A DNA stretch of 42,760 bases from Thermoplasmata archaeon (GTDB taxonomy: Archaea; Thermoplasmatota; Thermoplasmata; Methanomassiliicoccales; Methanomethylophilaceae): the NCBI GenBank assembly GCA_015063285.1, contig SUST01000011.1:1-42760 (forward strand), read 5' to 3'. The notes under the pieces are model-generated. The model had not been told where the DNA came from. It searched no databases and saw only the letters and a list, made by a program, of their open reading frames with translations. How positions within the stretch are numbered: the first letter of the stretch is position 1; every line of letters starts with the position of its first letter. Position numbers and translations under genes: made by a program. Shown here piece by piece: positions 1-7,731 of this stretch.

Positions 1-156
1 ATAAGAAAGGTTGCGATACCATATAGCTGACCGTCTTCCTGTTATTCACGAGCGATATATGACGGTTTTTATCGATGCCACGGATAAGCGATTGTTTCAA
101 TAAGGGCTACATGAAAATAGTATGTTATCGGACAAAAGTCTAGAACGCTTTTATCC

Positions 157-840
157 ATGATGCGATATTTCTACAATATGTACTCCGGTTCGGATATGAT
201 GGAGCCTCTCGAGAAGGCAAAATTCATCATACGTAACAATACCGAATCGGGCTATTTGGACGCTTATAACATCCTGATGCGCGAGTCCAAGAAGGACAGT
301 GCAGAAGCGGATTACTACCTCGGACTCATGTATGCTCGCGGACAGGGAGTCCCGAAGAATTATGAATCTGCCTGCGCTTGGTTCGAGAAGGGCTTCGAAG
401 GCGGACATCCTGGATGCGCATACTATCTTGGTATGATTTATCTCAAAGGCCTAAGTGTGGATCGCGATTCGCAGAAGGCAAAGGAATACTTCCTTATGGC
501 TGCCGGAAGAGGCGATGTGCGCGCAGAGTATGAACTTGGGCTTCTTCATTTCAAGAATGATGAGATCCCTCGCGACTTGGAAGTATCGGCAAGCTGGATG
601 AAACAGGCCGCGGAACACGGCCATGTGGAAGCACAGTTCGTTCTTGGACAATACTACAAGACCGGAGCCGGGGTCAAAGAGGACATACCTATGGCCGTAA
701 GATGGCTGATGACGGCTGCTCTCAACGGGCATCAAGGGGCTCAGGTGCTTCTCGGTAACATGTACAGGACCGGTGACGGGGTACCTCAGAATAATGACGA
801 GGCTGACCGCTGGTACGACATGGCCGACAGCAACAGATGA
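157..840 (+). CDS. Sel1-repeat (TPR-like) protein
   Basis: The protein is built of about five tandem Sel1-like repeats, each about 36 residues, with the usual A-x-x-x-L-G-x-x-Y-x-x-G-x-G-V pattern (for example YYLGLMYARGQGV and YYLGLMYARGQG-like copies through YLGMIYLKGL, FVLGQYYKTGAGV and LLGNMYRTGDGV). Such solenoids act as protein-protein interaction scaffolds; no enzymatic domain, signal peptide or membrane segment is visible. The longest start is used, but ATGs at 178, 196 and 199 are also possible. A TATA-like TTTTATC just before 157 would place the transcript start near 178, so a leaderless start there is plausible. The gene converges with fhs across a short hairpin. A second Sel1 protein lies near 10.3-11.2 kb. 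The specific partner is unknown. Confidence 0.8.
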   Translation: MMRYFYNMYSGSDMMEPLEKAKFIIRNNTESGYLDAYNILMRESKKDSAEADYYLGLMYARGQGVPKNYESACAWFEKGFEGGHPGCAYYLGMIYLKGLSVDRDSQKAKEYFLMAAGRGDVRAEYELGLLHFKNDEIPRDLEVSASWMKQAAEHGHVEAQFVLGQYYKTGAGVKEDIPMAVRWLMTAALNGHQGAQVLLGNMYRTGDGVPQNNDEADRWYDMADSNR

Positions 841-859
841 TTATTACCAAGAAAAGAAG

Positions 860-878
860 AGGAGGGCCGTACCCTCCT
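860..878 (-). terminator. Hairpin between convergent sel1 gene and fhs
   Basis: AGGAGGG and CCCTCCT form a perfect 7-bp stem around a 5-nt loop in the 46-nt gap between two convergent stop codons. Read on the minus strand it is followed by the pyrimidine-rich TCTTTTCTTGG, which suits termination of fhs. Confidence 0.5.
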
Positions 879-886
879 GAATTGTT

Positions 887-2563
887 TCACTTCAGTCCGA
901 CGATCTTTCCGTCGTCCTTCAGATCCATTCTCATGGCTGCAGGTACCTTGGGAAGACCGGGCATCAGGGTCAGCGTACCGCATTCGGGAACTATGAATCC
1001 TGCTCCAGCGGAGATGTTGATCTCTCTGACATGCAGCTTCCATCCCTTAGGCACACCCTTCAGAGTCGAGACATCAGACAGAGAGGCCTGTGTCTTGGCG
1101 ATACAGATAGGGAGCTTTCCGAATCCATCCTTCTCGTAGCCTTCTATTCTCTTGTCCACGAGCGGATCGTATGTGACTCCGTCGGCTCCGTAGATGCTCT
1201 TCGCAATGATCTCGATCTTGTTTTTGATAGGCTGATCCAGGTCATAGAGGAACTTGAAGTCAGTCTTCGCACTGTCGATGGTATCAACGACAGTCTGGGC
1301 GAGAGCCTTGGAGCCCTCTCCTCCCTTCATGAAACCGTCATTGAATGCTACGGGAACACCCAACTTCATGCAGTGATCGCGGATGTAATCCATCTGCTCC
1401 TGCGTATCCTGAGCGAAGTGGTTGATTCCTACGACAACAGGCACTCCGTATGAACTCATGTTCTGGATGTGCTTGTCAAGGTTGCACATACCTTTCTCGA
1501 GGGCTTCGATGGTGAGTGTCGACTCATCCTCCAAAACTCCTCCTCCGTGAGTCATGAGCGCTTTGACTGTGGCGACTATGACAACGCATGAAGGCCTGAG
1601 ACCAGATTCCCTGCATACGATGTCCATAAACTTCTCTCCTCCCAGATCGGAAGCGAAACCGGATTCCGTTACAACGTAGTCTGCGAGTTTCAGTGCAGTC
1701 TTGGTCGCAATTATGGAGTTATTTCCGTGGGCGATGTTTGCGAACGGGAATCCGTGAACGAAGACGGGTTGTCCTTCCAGTGTCTGAACAAGGTTGGGGT
1801 TGATGGCGTCCTTCAAAAGGACCATCATGGCTCCGACGCATTTGAGGTCCTTGACGGTGACAGGTTTGTTGTCATAAGTGTATGCAACGACGATTCTCTC
1901 GAGCCTTGCCCTGAGGTCTGCACGATCCTTAGCGAGACAGAGGATGGCAGCTATCTCGGAAGCGGATGTGATGATGAATCCAGATTCATGAGGCACACCT
2001 CCTTTGATCTTGTCTTTTCCGAGTCCGGTCACGATGTTCCTCAGTTCACGGACGTTCATGTCGACGGTCTTTCTCCAGACGACGCGGGCGGGATCGATGT
2101 TGTATGGGTTGTCCCTGACGAGTTCGTTGTCAACGATAGCGGACAGCAGATTGTGTGCGGCGGCGACGGCATGGATGTCGCCTGTGAAATGGAGATCGAT
2201 ATCCCACATGGGATAGACCTGGGCATATCCTCCTCCGGTCGCTCCTCCCTTGATACCGAAAGTTGGTCCGAGAGAGGGTTCCCTCAACGCACCGACGACA
2301 TTCTTTCCCAGTGCTCCGAGACCTTCCATGAGTCCGATAGACGTGACGGTCTTTCCCTCACCAGCAGGTGTAGGTGTGATGGCAGTGACCATGATGAGCT
2401 TACCGTCCTGTTTGTCCTTGAGCCTCTCAAGGTTCTCGATAGGTACCTTCGCGATGTACTTTCCGTAGGGACTGATGTCATCCTCTGTAAGCCCGAGTTT
2501 GGCAGCAATCTCTTTGATAGGTTTCGGATTTGCCTCGTACGCAATCTCGATGTCAGTCAACAT
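887..2563 (-). CDS. fhs: Formate-tetrahydrofolate ligase
   Basis: This enzyme makes 10-formyltetrahydrofolate from formate, ATP and tetrahydrofolate in the cytoplasm. The 558-residue product has the family's usual length and its nucleotide-binding loop TPTPAGEGKTV about 65 residues in, followed by the conserved GLGKNVVGALREPSLGP-type segment. The ATG at 2563 (MLTDIEIAYEA) is chosen because family members begin there; an upstream TTG at 2575 adds only four residues. In an archaeon this implies a folate-type C1 pool, for example for purine or serine/glycine metabolism, beside any methanopterin-like chemistry. DtxR-like palindromes lie 40-110 bp upstream, so metal control is possible, though the promoter orientation there is ambiguous. 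Confidence 0.95.
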   Translation of the reverse strand: MLTDIEIAYEANPKPIKEIAAKLGLTEDDISPYGKYIAKVPIENLERLKDKQDGKLIMVTAITPTPAGEGKTVTSIGLMEGLGALGKNVVGALREPSLGPTFGIKGGATGGGYAQVYPMWDIDLHFTGDIHAVAAAHNLLSAIVDNELVRDNPYNIDPARVVWRKTVDMNVRELRNIVTGLGKDKIKGGVPHESGFIITSASEIAAILCLAKDRADLRARLERIVVAYTYDNKPVTVKDLKCVGAMMVLLKDAINPNLVQTLEGQPVFVHGFPFANIAHGNNSIIATKTALKLADYVVTESGFASDLGGEKFMDIVCRESGLRPSCVVIVATVKALMTHGGGVLEDESTLTIEALEKGMCNLDKHIQNMSSYGVPVVVGINHFAQDTQEQMDYIRDHCMKLGVPVAFNDGFMKGGEGSKALAQTVVDTIDSAKTDFKFLYDLDQPIKNKIEIIAKSIYGADGVTYDPLVDKRIEGYEKDGFGKLPICIAKTQASLSDVSTLKGVPKGWKLHVREINISAGAGFIVPECGTLTLMPGLPKVPAAMRMDLKDDGKIVGLK

Positions 2564-2604
2564 GAGTGGTGCCAATCATTGTGCGTAGATAATATTAGTC
2601 ACTG

Positions 2605-2672
2605 TTAGGACCCTAATTGATAAAATTCTTAGGAGTGCCTAAATGTTTAAATATAATTTAGTCATTCCTAAA
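2605..2672. promoter_or_regulatory. Three DtxR-like palindromes around a TATA box
   Basis: Three inverted repeats share the TTAGG...CCTAA arms known for the DtxR/IdeR/MntR family: TTAGGACCCTAA (2605-2616), TTAGGAGTGCCTAAA (2629-2643) and TTTAGTCATTCCTAAA (2657-2672). TTTAAATATAA lies between the last two. The layout and much of the sequence match the cluster upstream of the second Feo module at 7308-7351, which reads rightwards, so a rightward promoter into the ORF-free stretch is favoured. A leftward promoter for fhs is equally possible on geometry. Iron or manganese responsiveness is inferred from the box sequence. Confidence 0.65.
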
Positions 2673-2674
2673 TC

Positions 2675-2916
2675 TGTGAACGAATGATGCAATACATCAT
2701 CGGTCAGAAACGGAATCGGCGTCAATGCTGATTCCGATAAACTGTTTAGTACCACTATCCGGGGATCGGGGGATCTCCGGACCTTCAAACGTCTTAGGGC
2801 ATTAGGAAACAAAAGAACCGCCAACCTCTGTAGGATGTAGCCGATAATCAATTGGTTCTGTTGGTTCCTAGTACAAAATTAGTAACCTCGGCCGGAGGCG
2901 GTAGGGCGCCTCCGGC
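2675..2916 (+). ncRNA. Possible metal-regulated small RNA (candidate)
   Basis: The 435-bp gap between fhs and feoA holds no credible ORF; the longest ATG frame at its left end is 15 codons. It starts about 25 nt after a TATA box framed by DtxR-like operators and ends in a strong 10-bp hairpin, so the geometry fits a short untranslated transcript of about 240 nt. It could instead be a long 5' leader of feoA. The evidence is positional only and no known RNA family is recognised. Confidence 0.25.
2891..2916 (+). terminator. GC-rich hairpin before the first Feo operon
   Basis: GCCGGAGGCG pairs perfectly with CGCCTCCGGC over 10 bp around the loop GTAGGG and is followed by AATATTTCCC. It sits upstream of the feoA promoter and could end a transcript started near 2675. 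Confidence 0.45.
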
Positions 2917-2958
2917 AATATTTCCCATACATCTGTTATAAACAACTGCTAACAATTA

Positions 2959-2997
2959 TTAGGCAACCTTAAATACATAGTTTAGGATAGCCTTAAA
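2959..2997 (+). promoter_or_regulatory. Promoter of feo operon 1 with paired DtxR-like boxes
   Basis: TTAGGCAACCTTAA (2959-2972) and TTTAGGATAGCCTTAAA (2981-2997) flank TTAAATACATAG. The second palindrome ends one base before the feoA start codon. The TATA-like element would put the transcript start at or just after the ATG, so the mRNA may be leaderless and directly blocked by a bound metalloregulator. Confidence 0.65.
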
Positions 2998-2998
2998 C

Positions 2999-3280
2999 AT
3001 GAACATGGAGGTCACACAATCCGCAGGTTTCAACTCTGTTAGTGAAAACACCAGCGGACCTTTGGTTCCTATTTCATTTCTTAAGAGTGGGGAATCGGGG
3101 AAGGTTGTGAAGATCTCGGGTAAAAAGGAAGTCAAAAGCTTCCTTGAGGGTCTGGGATTCATTCCTGGAACGCCTGTTAAGATAGTTAATCGTGACAACT
3201 CTGGCCGCATACTTGAAATAAGAGGTTCGAGAATAGCTATCGATGACGGTATGGCCATGAAGATCATGGTCACCCAATGA
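2999..3280 (+). CDS. feoA: FeoA domain protein, N-terminally extended
   Basis: This is an SH3-like FeoA protein that supports Fe(II) import by FeoB. Residues 25-93 match FeoA, with the LGFIPGTPVKIVNRD turn and the DDGMAMKIMV C-terminal strand. The first 20 or so residues are a Ser/Asn-rich extension that its neighbour lacks. An alternative ATG at 3005 would remove two residues. It is the first of two feoA genes before feoB, 9 bp apart, in one operon. It is much more divergent than the two 73-residue FeoA proteins in the window, so it may have a distinct regulatory role; that is inference. Confidence 0.9.
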   Translation: MNMEVTQSAGFNSVSENTSGPLVPISFLKSGESGKVVKISGKKEVKSFLEGLGFIPGTPVKIVNRDNSGRILEIRGSRIAIDDGMAMKIMVTQ

Positions 3281-3289
3281 GAGATCGCC

Positions 3290-3511
3290 ATGAAGACCCT
3301 CAGTGACATCCCTATAGGCGGAACTGCCAAAGTAAAGAAGCTTTACGGGGAAGGAGCTGTAAGAAGACATATTATGGATATGGGCATCACCAAGGGCGTA
3401 AGTATCGAAATAAGAAAAGTTGCCCCTTTGGGAGATCCCATCGAAATAACTGTGCGCGGGTACCAACTCACGCTCAGGAAAGCCGATGCCGAGCTCATCG
3501 AAGTCGAGTGA
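3290..3511 (+). CDS. feoA: FeoA, ferrous iron transport accessory protein
   Basis: This 73-residue cytoplasmic SH3-like protein has the usual size of FeoA. Conserved features are HIMDMGITKGVSIEIRKVAP followed by GDPIEITVRGYQLTLRK. FeoA interacts with FeoB in known systems. It lies 19 bp before feoB and is a close paralogue of the FeoA at 7481, with which it shares the whole central motif. Confidence 0.95.
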   Translation: MKTLSDIPIGGTAKVKKLYGEGAVRRHIMDMGITKGVSIEIRKVAPLGDPIEITVRGYQLTLRKADAELIEVE

Positions 3512-3530
3512 CTTTGAATGAGGGCTCTGA

Positions 3531-5672
3531 ATGACACTGACTATCGCACTGGCGGGTAATCCAAACTGCGGAAAAACCACACTTTTCAATGCATTGACAG
3601 GGTCATCTCAGCGCGTAGGAAACTGGCCTGGCGTAACGATTGACAGAAAAGTCGGAAAGATCAGAGGGACCGATGCTGAGTTGGTTGACCTTCCCGGGAT
3701 ATACTCTCTATCGCCATATTCACCCGAGGAAATTGTTTCCAGGGATTATATCGTCCATGAAAAACCGGATGCCATCATAAACATCGTCGATGCAACAAAC
3801 CTTGAGAGGAACCTGTACCTGACCATGCAGATCATAGACATGGGCATACCGATGGTATTGGCCATGAACATGATGGATGAAGTTGAGAAACGGGGCGACC
3901 ACATCGACGTCAGCTTCATCTCAGATTCGATCGGCATTCCAGTCATCCCTATCTCCGCAGCAAAGAAAGATAACATCGACAAACTTGTTGAGAAGATTAT
4001 CGAAGTTGCTGAAAAGAGAGAGTGTCCCCCGGAAATCGTATATGACGTTTCTGTGGAAAAAACAGTGAAGGCTGCTGAAAAAGCACTCGAAGGCAAGGTC
4101 CCGACAGAGAACATCAGATTCTATGCGTTCAAATTGATCGACGGGGACCCTCTTGTCAATAAGGAATTCCCAGGCGCCAGAGACGAGATCAAAGAGGAAA
4201 TATGTGCTCTGGAGAAAGAGCATGATGACCTAGCGGATTCCATAATTGCAGACTGCAGATACACCAAAATCGTAGAGATCGTCCACAAGGCGATTACCAA
4301 AGCTCCGCGCGACGAACGCGGAACCCTATCCGACCGTATCGACAGAATAGTCACTCATAAAATCGTCGGCATCCCAATTTTCATTGTCATTATCGCTATC
4401 GTTTATTTCGTAGCACTCTACGACGGTCCGCTGATGACATCACCAGGTGCTTGGGCCACCGGGGCGTTGAATGACTGGTTCGACTCTTTCAGGGAGGATG
4501 TCGCCGACTGGTGTCTGAGCAATGACGTGAGTGAGATTACCACAGGCATACTGACGGACGGAATAATGGCCGGAGTAGGTGCTGTCCTTGGATTCTTGCC
4601 ACAAATCGCTATCATGTTCACGTGCCTGATCATCTTGGAAGAAATCGGGTATATGGCCCGTGTCGCTTTCGTCATGGACCGTATCTTCAGATACTTCAAC
4701 CTCTCAGGAAAATCCTTCATCCCTCTTCTTGTTGGTACCGGCTGCGGAGTACCCGGCGTTATGTCCTCTAGGACCATAGAGAGCGAATCGGACCGCCGCA
4801 TCACCGCTATGACGGTGACATTTATGCCCTGCAGCGCTAAACTCCCCATCATCTCAGCAATCGCAGGAGCCATGGCCGGGAACATGTGGGTGGCAGTCTA
4901 CGCATACTTCATGGGGATCATGCTTGTGATCCTGTCCGGTATCGTCCTGAAGAAATTCCAAAAACTGTCCGGCAATCCAGCACCGTTCATAATGGAACTC
5001 CCGCCATATCATGTACCTAAGCTGTACGGTGTCCTCAAAGGAATCTTTGACAGATGCTGGTCATTCGTGAAGAAGGCATTCACTGTTGTCCTCCTTGCAT
5101 CCGTTATCGTCTGGTTCCTCTGCCACTTCAACTTCACATTCGATTATCTGGATTCGGACGAATTGATGAATGAATCCATCCTCGCCACCATTGGAAACTA
5201 CCTTGCATACATCTTCGTTCCGCTAGGATGGGGTGACAACTGGGAGCTCGCAGCATCCACCGTAACCGGACTGATGGCAAAGGAGAACATTGTCGCCACA
5301 TTAGGAGTGCTTCTTGTAGGCGATTCTGAGGCTTCAGTAACATCCGTGTCAGAGGCGCTTGCGGCCATGCTCGGAAACCAAGCGGCAATCCTCTCATTCT
5401 TCAGCTTCAACATATTCTGCGCACCGTGCGTTGCCGCGATAGGCGCCATACACAGAGAACTCGGTACATGGAAGGCCACCGGACTTGGAGTGCTCTATCA
5501 ATGCACGGTTTCTTATCTTATCGCATTGATTGTCTTTGTGGTATACGGAACGATTCTCGGGGTGGACATCGACTGGTTCTCATACGTATTGGCCGTATTG
5601 AGTGTTGTCGCCCTGGTCTACGTTTTGTTGTCCAAGGATCCGTTCAGACAGAGAAGGGAGGTCGATGCATGA
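3531..5672 (+). CDS. feoB: FeoB ferrous iron transporter, copy 1
   Basis: This polytopic inner-membrane Fe(II) transporter has a cytosolic GTPase domain. The 713 residues begin with G1 GNPNCGKTT (9-17), then the switch region NWPGVTIDRK, G3 DLPG (53-56) and G4 NMMD (113-116). The membrane part carries the two Gate-type cysteine motifs, GTGCGVPGVMSSRTI and FCAPCVAAIGAIHRELG. The start ATG follows a GAGGG. The stop overlaps the next gene by ATGA. A stretch at 4653-4723 is identical to feoB copy 2, although the surrounding DNA is diverged. Confidence 0.97.
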   Translation: MTLTIALAGNPNCGKTTLFNALTGSSQRVGNWPGVTIDRKVGKIRGTDAELVDLPGIYSLSPYSPEEIVSRDYIVHEKPDAIINIVDATNLERNLYLTMQIIDMGIPMVLAMNMMDEVEKRGDHIDVSFISDSIGIPVIPISAAKKDNIDKLVEKIIEVAEKRECPPEIVYDVSVEKTVKAAEKALEGKVPTENIRFYAFKLIDGDPLVNKEFPGARDEIKEEICALEKEHDDLADSIIADCRYTKIVEIVHKAITKAPRDERGTLSDRIDRIVTHKIVGIPIFIVIIAIVYFVALYDGPLMTSPGAWATGALNDWFDSFREDVADWCLSNDVSEITTGILTDGIMAGVGAVLGFLPQIAIMFTCLIILEEIGYMARVAFVMDRIFRYFNLSGKSFIPLLVGTGCGVPGVMSSRTIESESDRRITAMTVTFMPCSAKLPIISAIAGAMAGNMWVAVYAYFMGIMLVILSGIVLKKFQKLSGNPAPFIMELPPYHVPKLYGVLKGIFDRCWSFVKKAFTVVLLASVIVWFLCHFNFTFDYLDSDELMNESILATIGNYLAYIFVPLGWGDNWELAASTVTGLMAKENIVATLGVLLVGDSEASVTSVSEALAAMLGNQAAILSFFSFNIFCAPCVAAIGAIHRELGTWKATGLGVLYQCTVSYLIALIVFVVYGTILGVDIDWFSYVLAVLSVVALVYVLLSKDPFRQRREVDA

Positions 5673-5851
5673 ACGTATATGAATTGATCATAATCGCAGT
5701 GGTAGCGTTATTGGTCATCAACGCCATAGTTTTCTTGATCAGAAGCAGACGCAGGGGAAAGAACGGTTGCAGTTGTGAAAGGTCATGCAGCAACTGCACT
5801 GGATGTTCCGGACCCAATGTGACTATAGAGGATGATTCCAAGAAGGAATGA
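5669..5851 (+). CDS. FeoB-associated Cys-rich membrane protein
   Basis: This 60-residue protein has one N-terminal membrane helix (residues 4-26), a basic stop-transfer RSRRRGK, then a cysteine cluster CSCERSCSNCTGCSG and an acidic tail. It overlaps feoB by ATGA and has an AGGGAGG ribosome site inside feoB. The layout matches the small Cys-rich proteins known downstream of feoB in many bacteria, thought to act in iron transfer (FeoC-like). A parallel copy follows the second feoB. The metal-handling role is inference. Confidence 0.85.
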   Translation: MNVYELIIIAVVALLVINAIVFLIRSRRRGKNGCSCERSCSNCTGCSGPNVTIEDDSKKE

Positions 5852-5881
5852 TCGATTCTTTATCTTTGCCAGTTTCCTGCA

Positions 5882-5900
5882 TTGAGGAAACCCTCGGTTT
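5882..5900 (+). repeat. Left 19-bp inverted repeat of the tnpB element
   Basis: TTGAGGAAACCCTCGGTTT is the exact reverse complement of the sequence at 7255-7273. It contains a small internal hairpin (AAACC/GGTTT). Confidence 0.8.
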
Positions 5901-6062
5901 AGTGTCAGAATTGATGACTCAACAGAATTATCTAGGAACCTTAGACACAGAACCGAAAGTGGAAGGGAGATGTCTGGGTAGGGGTGTTTTGGATTGCACT
6001 TTCGGGGACCCCTGTCTTAACTTAATATAGTAACCATACGGTGTGTTCCATGGAGGCATTCC

Positions 6063-7217
6063 ATGGACAGGACGATGAGGACCTTGGTCGTAAGATTATA
6101 TCCCAACAGAGAGCAGGAGCGCCAGCTTAACGATTGTCTGGATGTCTGCCATGATCTGTACAACAACCTCCTTGAACACTGCATACAGATTCATAAGGAC
6201 GGCGGGAAGCATCCGTCCGCCTATGATTTGGAGAAACTTCTGCCTGACATGAAGAAGGCAGATCCGAAGCTGAAGATGGTGTACTCCCAGGTATTATACG
6301 ATGTCTGTGTCCGTTTGAGCAGGGCGTTCGACGGATTCTTCAGGCGTGTGAAGGAGGATCCCGAGCATGCGGGCTTCCCGAGATTCAAGTCATGGAAGAG
6401 GTACGATTCGTTCACCTATCCGCAATTTGGATTCAAGCTGTCTTCGAATCATATCAGGCTGAGTCCATGGAAGACGGATGTGAGGATCAGGGGATACCGC
6501 AAGATCGGCGGCACCGTGAAGACGTGCACTGTCATCAGAAAAGGTGCGGGGCCCAAATACCGCTGGGAGGCTGCGCTGACGTTCGAGATGGATTCCAAGG
6601 GTGGCGGAACGGCCGTACAGACCCTCATCGAACCGACCAGGCCCATAGGCATAGACCTCGGTCTGAAGAACATGGTGGTGACATCGGATGGTGCAACCTA
6701 TCCCAACAGGAAGAACTACATACAAGCGGAAAGACAGGTATCGAAGATCCTCAGGAAGATGTCCAAATACGAGAAAGGATCCAAAGAGAGGGAGAGATAC
6801 CGCCAGAGGCTGTTCCATGCCTTCGAGAGACTGAACAACGTCAACAAGGGATATATCCACGAGGTCGTGAACGGCCTTCTGGAGAATCATGATATGATAG
6901 TGACGGAGGACATCCGCATCAAGGACCTTACCGACAAGAGCAGATCCAAAGGGATGAGGAAGTCCTTCAGGGATGCGAACTGGGGGAAGTTCATCTTCAC
7001 ACTTGGATACAAAGCGGCAGAGGCTGGTATCCAGATGGTGAAGGTGGATCCGGCGTACACGTCCCAACAGTGTTCCAAGTGCGGATTGCTTGTGCCCAAG
7101 GACCTCTCGGTCCGCAGGCATGTCTGTCCGCATTGCGGTCTGGATGTCGACCGCGACTAGAACGCTGCCTGCAACATCCTCACCTTGGGCATGCAAGGTG
7201 TTCAGTCTCCGAGCTGA
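6063..7217 (+). CDS. tnpB: TnpB RNA-guided nuclease with in-frame amber codon
   Basis: TnpB is the RNA-guided DNA endonuclease of IS200/IS605 elements. The RuvC-like residues are visible: D198 in GIDLG, E282 in VTEDI and D365 in DRD. A four-cysteine zinc finger (C337, C340, C355, C358) lies in between. Codon 366 is TAG (7158-7160), directly after the catalytic DRD. The same frame continues with NAACNIL, the conserved end of the family, to TGA at 7215-7217. Reading TAG as pyrrolysine therefore restores a normal 384-residue protein; stopping there removes the last 18 residues. The start ATG follows GGAGG by 7 nt. A downstream guide-RNA scaffold probably overlaps the 3' end and the right repeat. 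Confidence 0.9.
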
Positions 7218-7254
7218 TGGATGGAGAGCAGAGGGATCTGCGATCACATAGAGG

Positions 7255-7273
7255 AAACCGAGGGTTTCCTCAA
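7255..7273 (-). repeat. Right 19-bp inverted repeat of the tnpB element
   Basis: AAACCGAGGGTTTCCTCAA is the reverse complement of 5882-5900. Together with the preceding GAGG it forms an 8-bp hairpin, the kind of structure found at the right end of IS605 elements and at the 3' end of TnpB guide RNAs. Confidence 0.75.
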
Positions 7274-7307
7274 AGCCCAGTTACCGATAGTCAATTTTTG
7301 TAAATTC

Positions 7308-7351
7308 TTAGTCTTCCCTAAATTTATAAATATAATTTAGATATACCTAAA
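7308..7351 (+). promoter_or_regulatory. Promoter of feo operon 2 with paired DtxR-like boxes
   Basis: TTAGTCTTCCCTAAA (7308-7322) and TTTAGATATACCTAAA (7336-7351) flank the TATA element TTTATAAATATAA. The arrangement is nearly the same as at 2629-2672. It lies 130 bp before feoA, so the message would have a leader of roughly 120 nt. Confidence 0.65.
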
Positions 7352-7359
7352 TATTAAGA

Positions 7360-7480
7360 ATCTGAGCATCTGCGGCTCCCCCCACCTTATTGGCGGCAGA
7401 TAATGCGCCAGATTGTCTGGCGCGACCTCAGGACATATAGATTGCGGCGTTAAGCGTCTCGATCTAACGGATATGATAGA
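7360..7480 (+). other. Structured 5' leader of feo operon 2
   Basis: This ORF-free leader between the TATA region and feoA contains at least two possible stem-loops, including TGCGCCAGA-TTG-TCTGGCGCG (near 7408-7430) and GCGGCGTTAAGCGTC. The first is a strong 9-bp hairpin. Its function is unknown; no riboswitch class is recognised. Confidence 0.4.
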
Positions 7481-7702
7481 ATGAGCACATTGAAAGATAC
7501 TGCCGTTGGTTCCACTGTCAAAGTGAAGAAACTTAACGGCGATGGCGTCCTGAAGAGGCACATCATGGATATGGGCATCACCAAAGGTGTCGAGATCTAT
7601 GTTCGCAAAGTGGCCCCGCTCGGAGATCCCGTTGAGATCACTGTTCGCGGTTATGAACTCAGCCTCAGGAAGGAATATGCGGAGCTGATAGAGCTCGAAT
7701 GA
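7481..7702 (+). CDS. feoA: FeoA, ferrous iron transport accessory protein
   Basis: This 73-residue SH3-like FeoA is a close paralogue of the product at 3290, sharing HIMDMGITKGV and KVAPLGDP-EITVRGYEL. It is the first gene of the second Feo operon and lies 29 bp before the preferred feoB start. Its role is to support FeoB-mediated Fe(II) uptake in the cytoplasm. Confidence 0.95.
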   Translation: MSTLKDTAVGSTVKVKKLNGDGVLKRHIMDMGITKGVEIYVRKVAPLGDPVEITVRGYELSLRKEYAELIELE

Positions 7703-7731
7703 GCATCTATCGCAACTTTTGGAGGAATGAA

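Larger units (their letters stand above)
5882..7273 (+). mobile_element. IS200/IS605-type element with tnpB only
   Basis: A lone tnpB is bracketed by a 19-bp perfect inverted repeat that I take as the approximate element ends. The left copy folds as AAACC-CTC-GGTTT and the right as GAGGAAAC-CGAGG-GTTTCCTC, like the subterminal hairpins of IS605-family ends. No tnpA is present, so it would need a transposase in trans. It separates the two Feo modules. The exact boundaries are uncertain because no intact empty site is available. Confidence 0.6.

Noticed and set aside
1727-2608. A 293-codon open frame on the plus strand opposite fhs
   Set aside because: It is a shadow of formate-tetrahydrofolate ligase caused by its codon usage, with no domain and no ribosome site.
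6390-7247. A 285-codon open frame on the minus strand opposite tnpB
   Set aside because: It runs antisense to a well-supported tnpB with recognisable catalytic and zinc motifs; its translation shows no family features.
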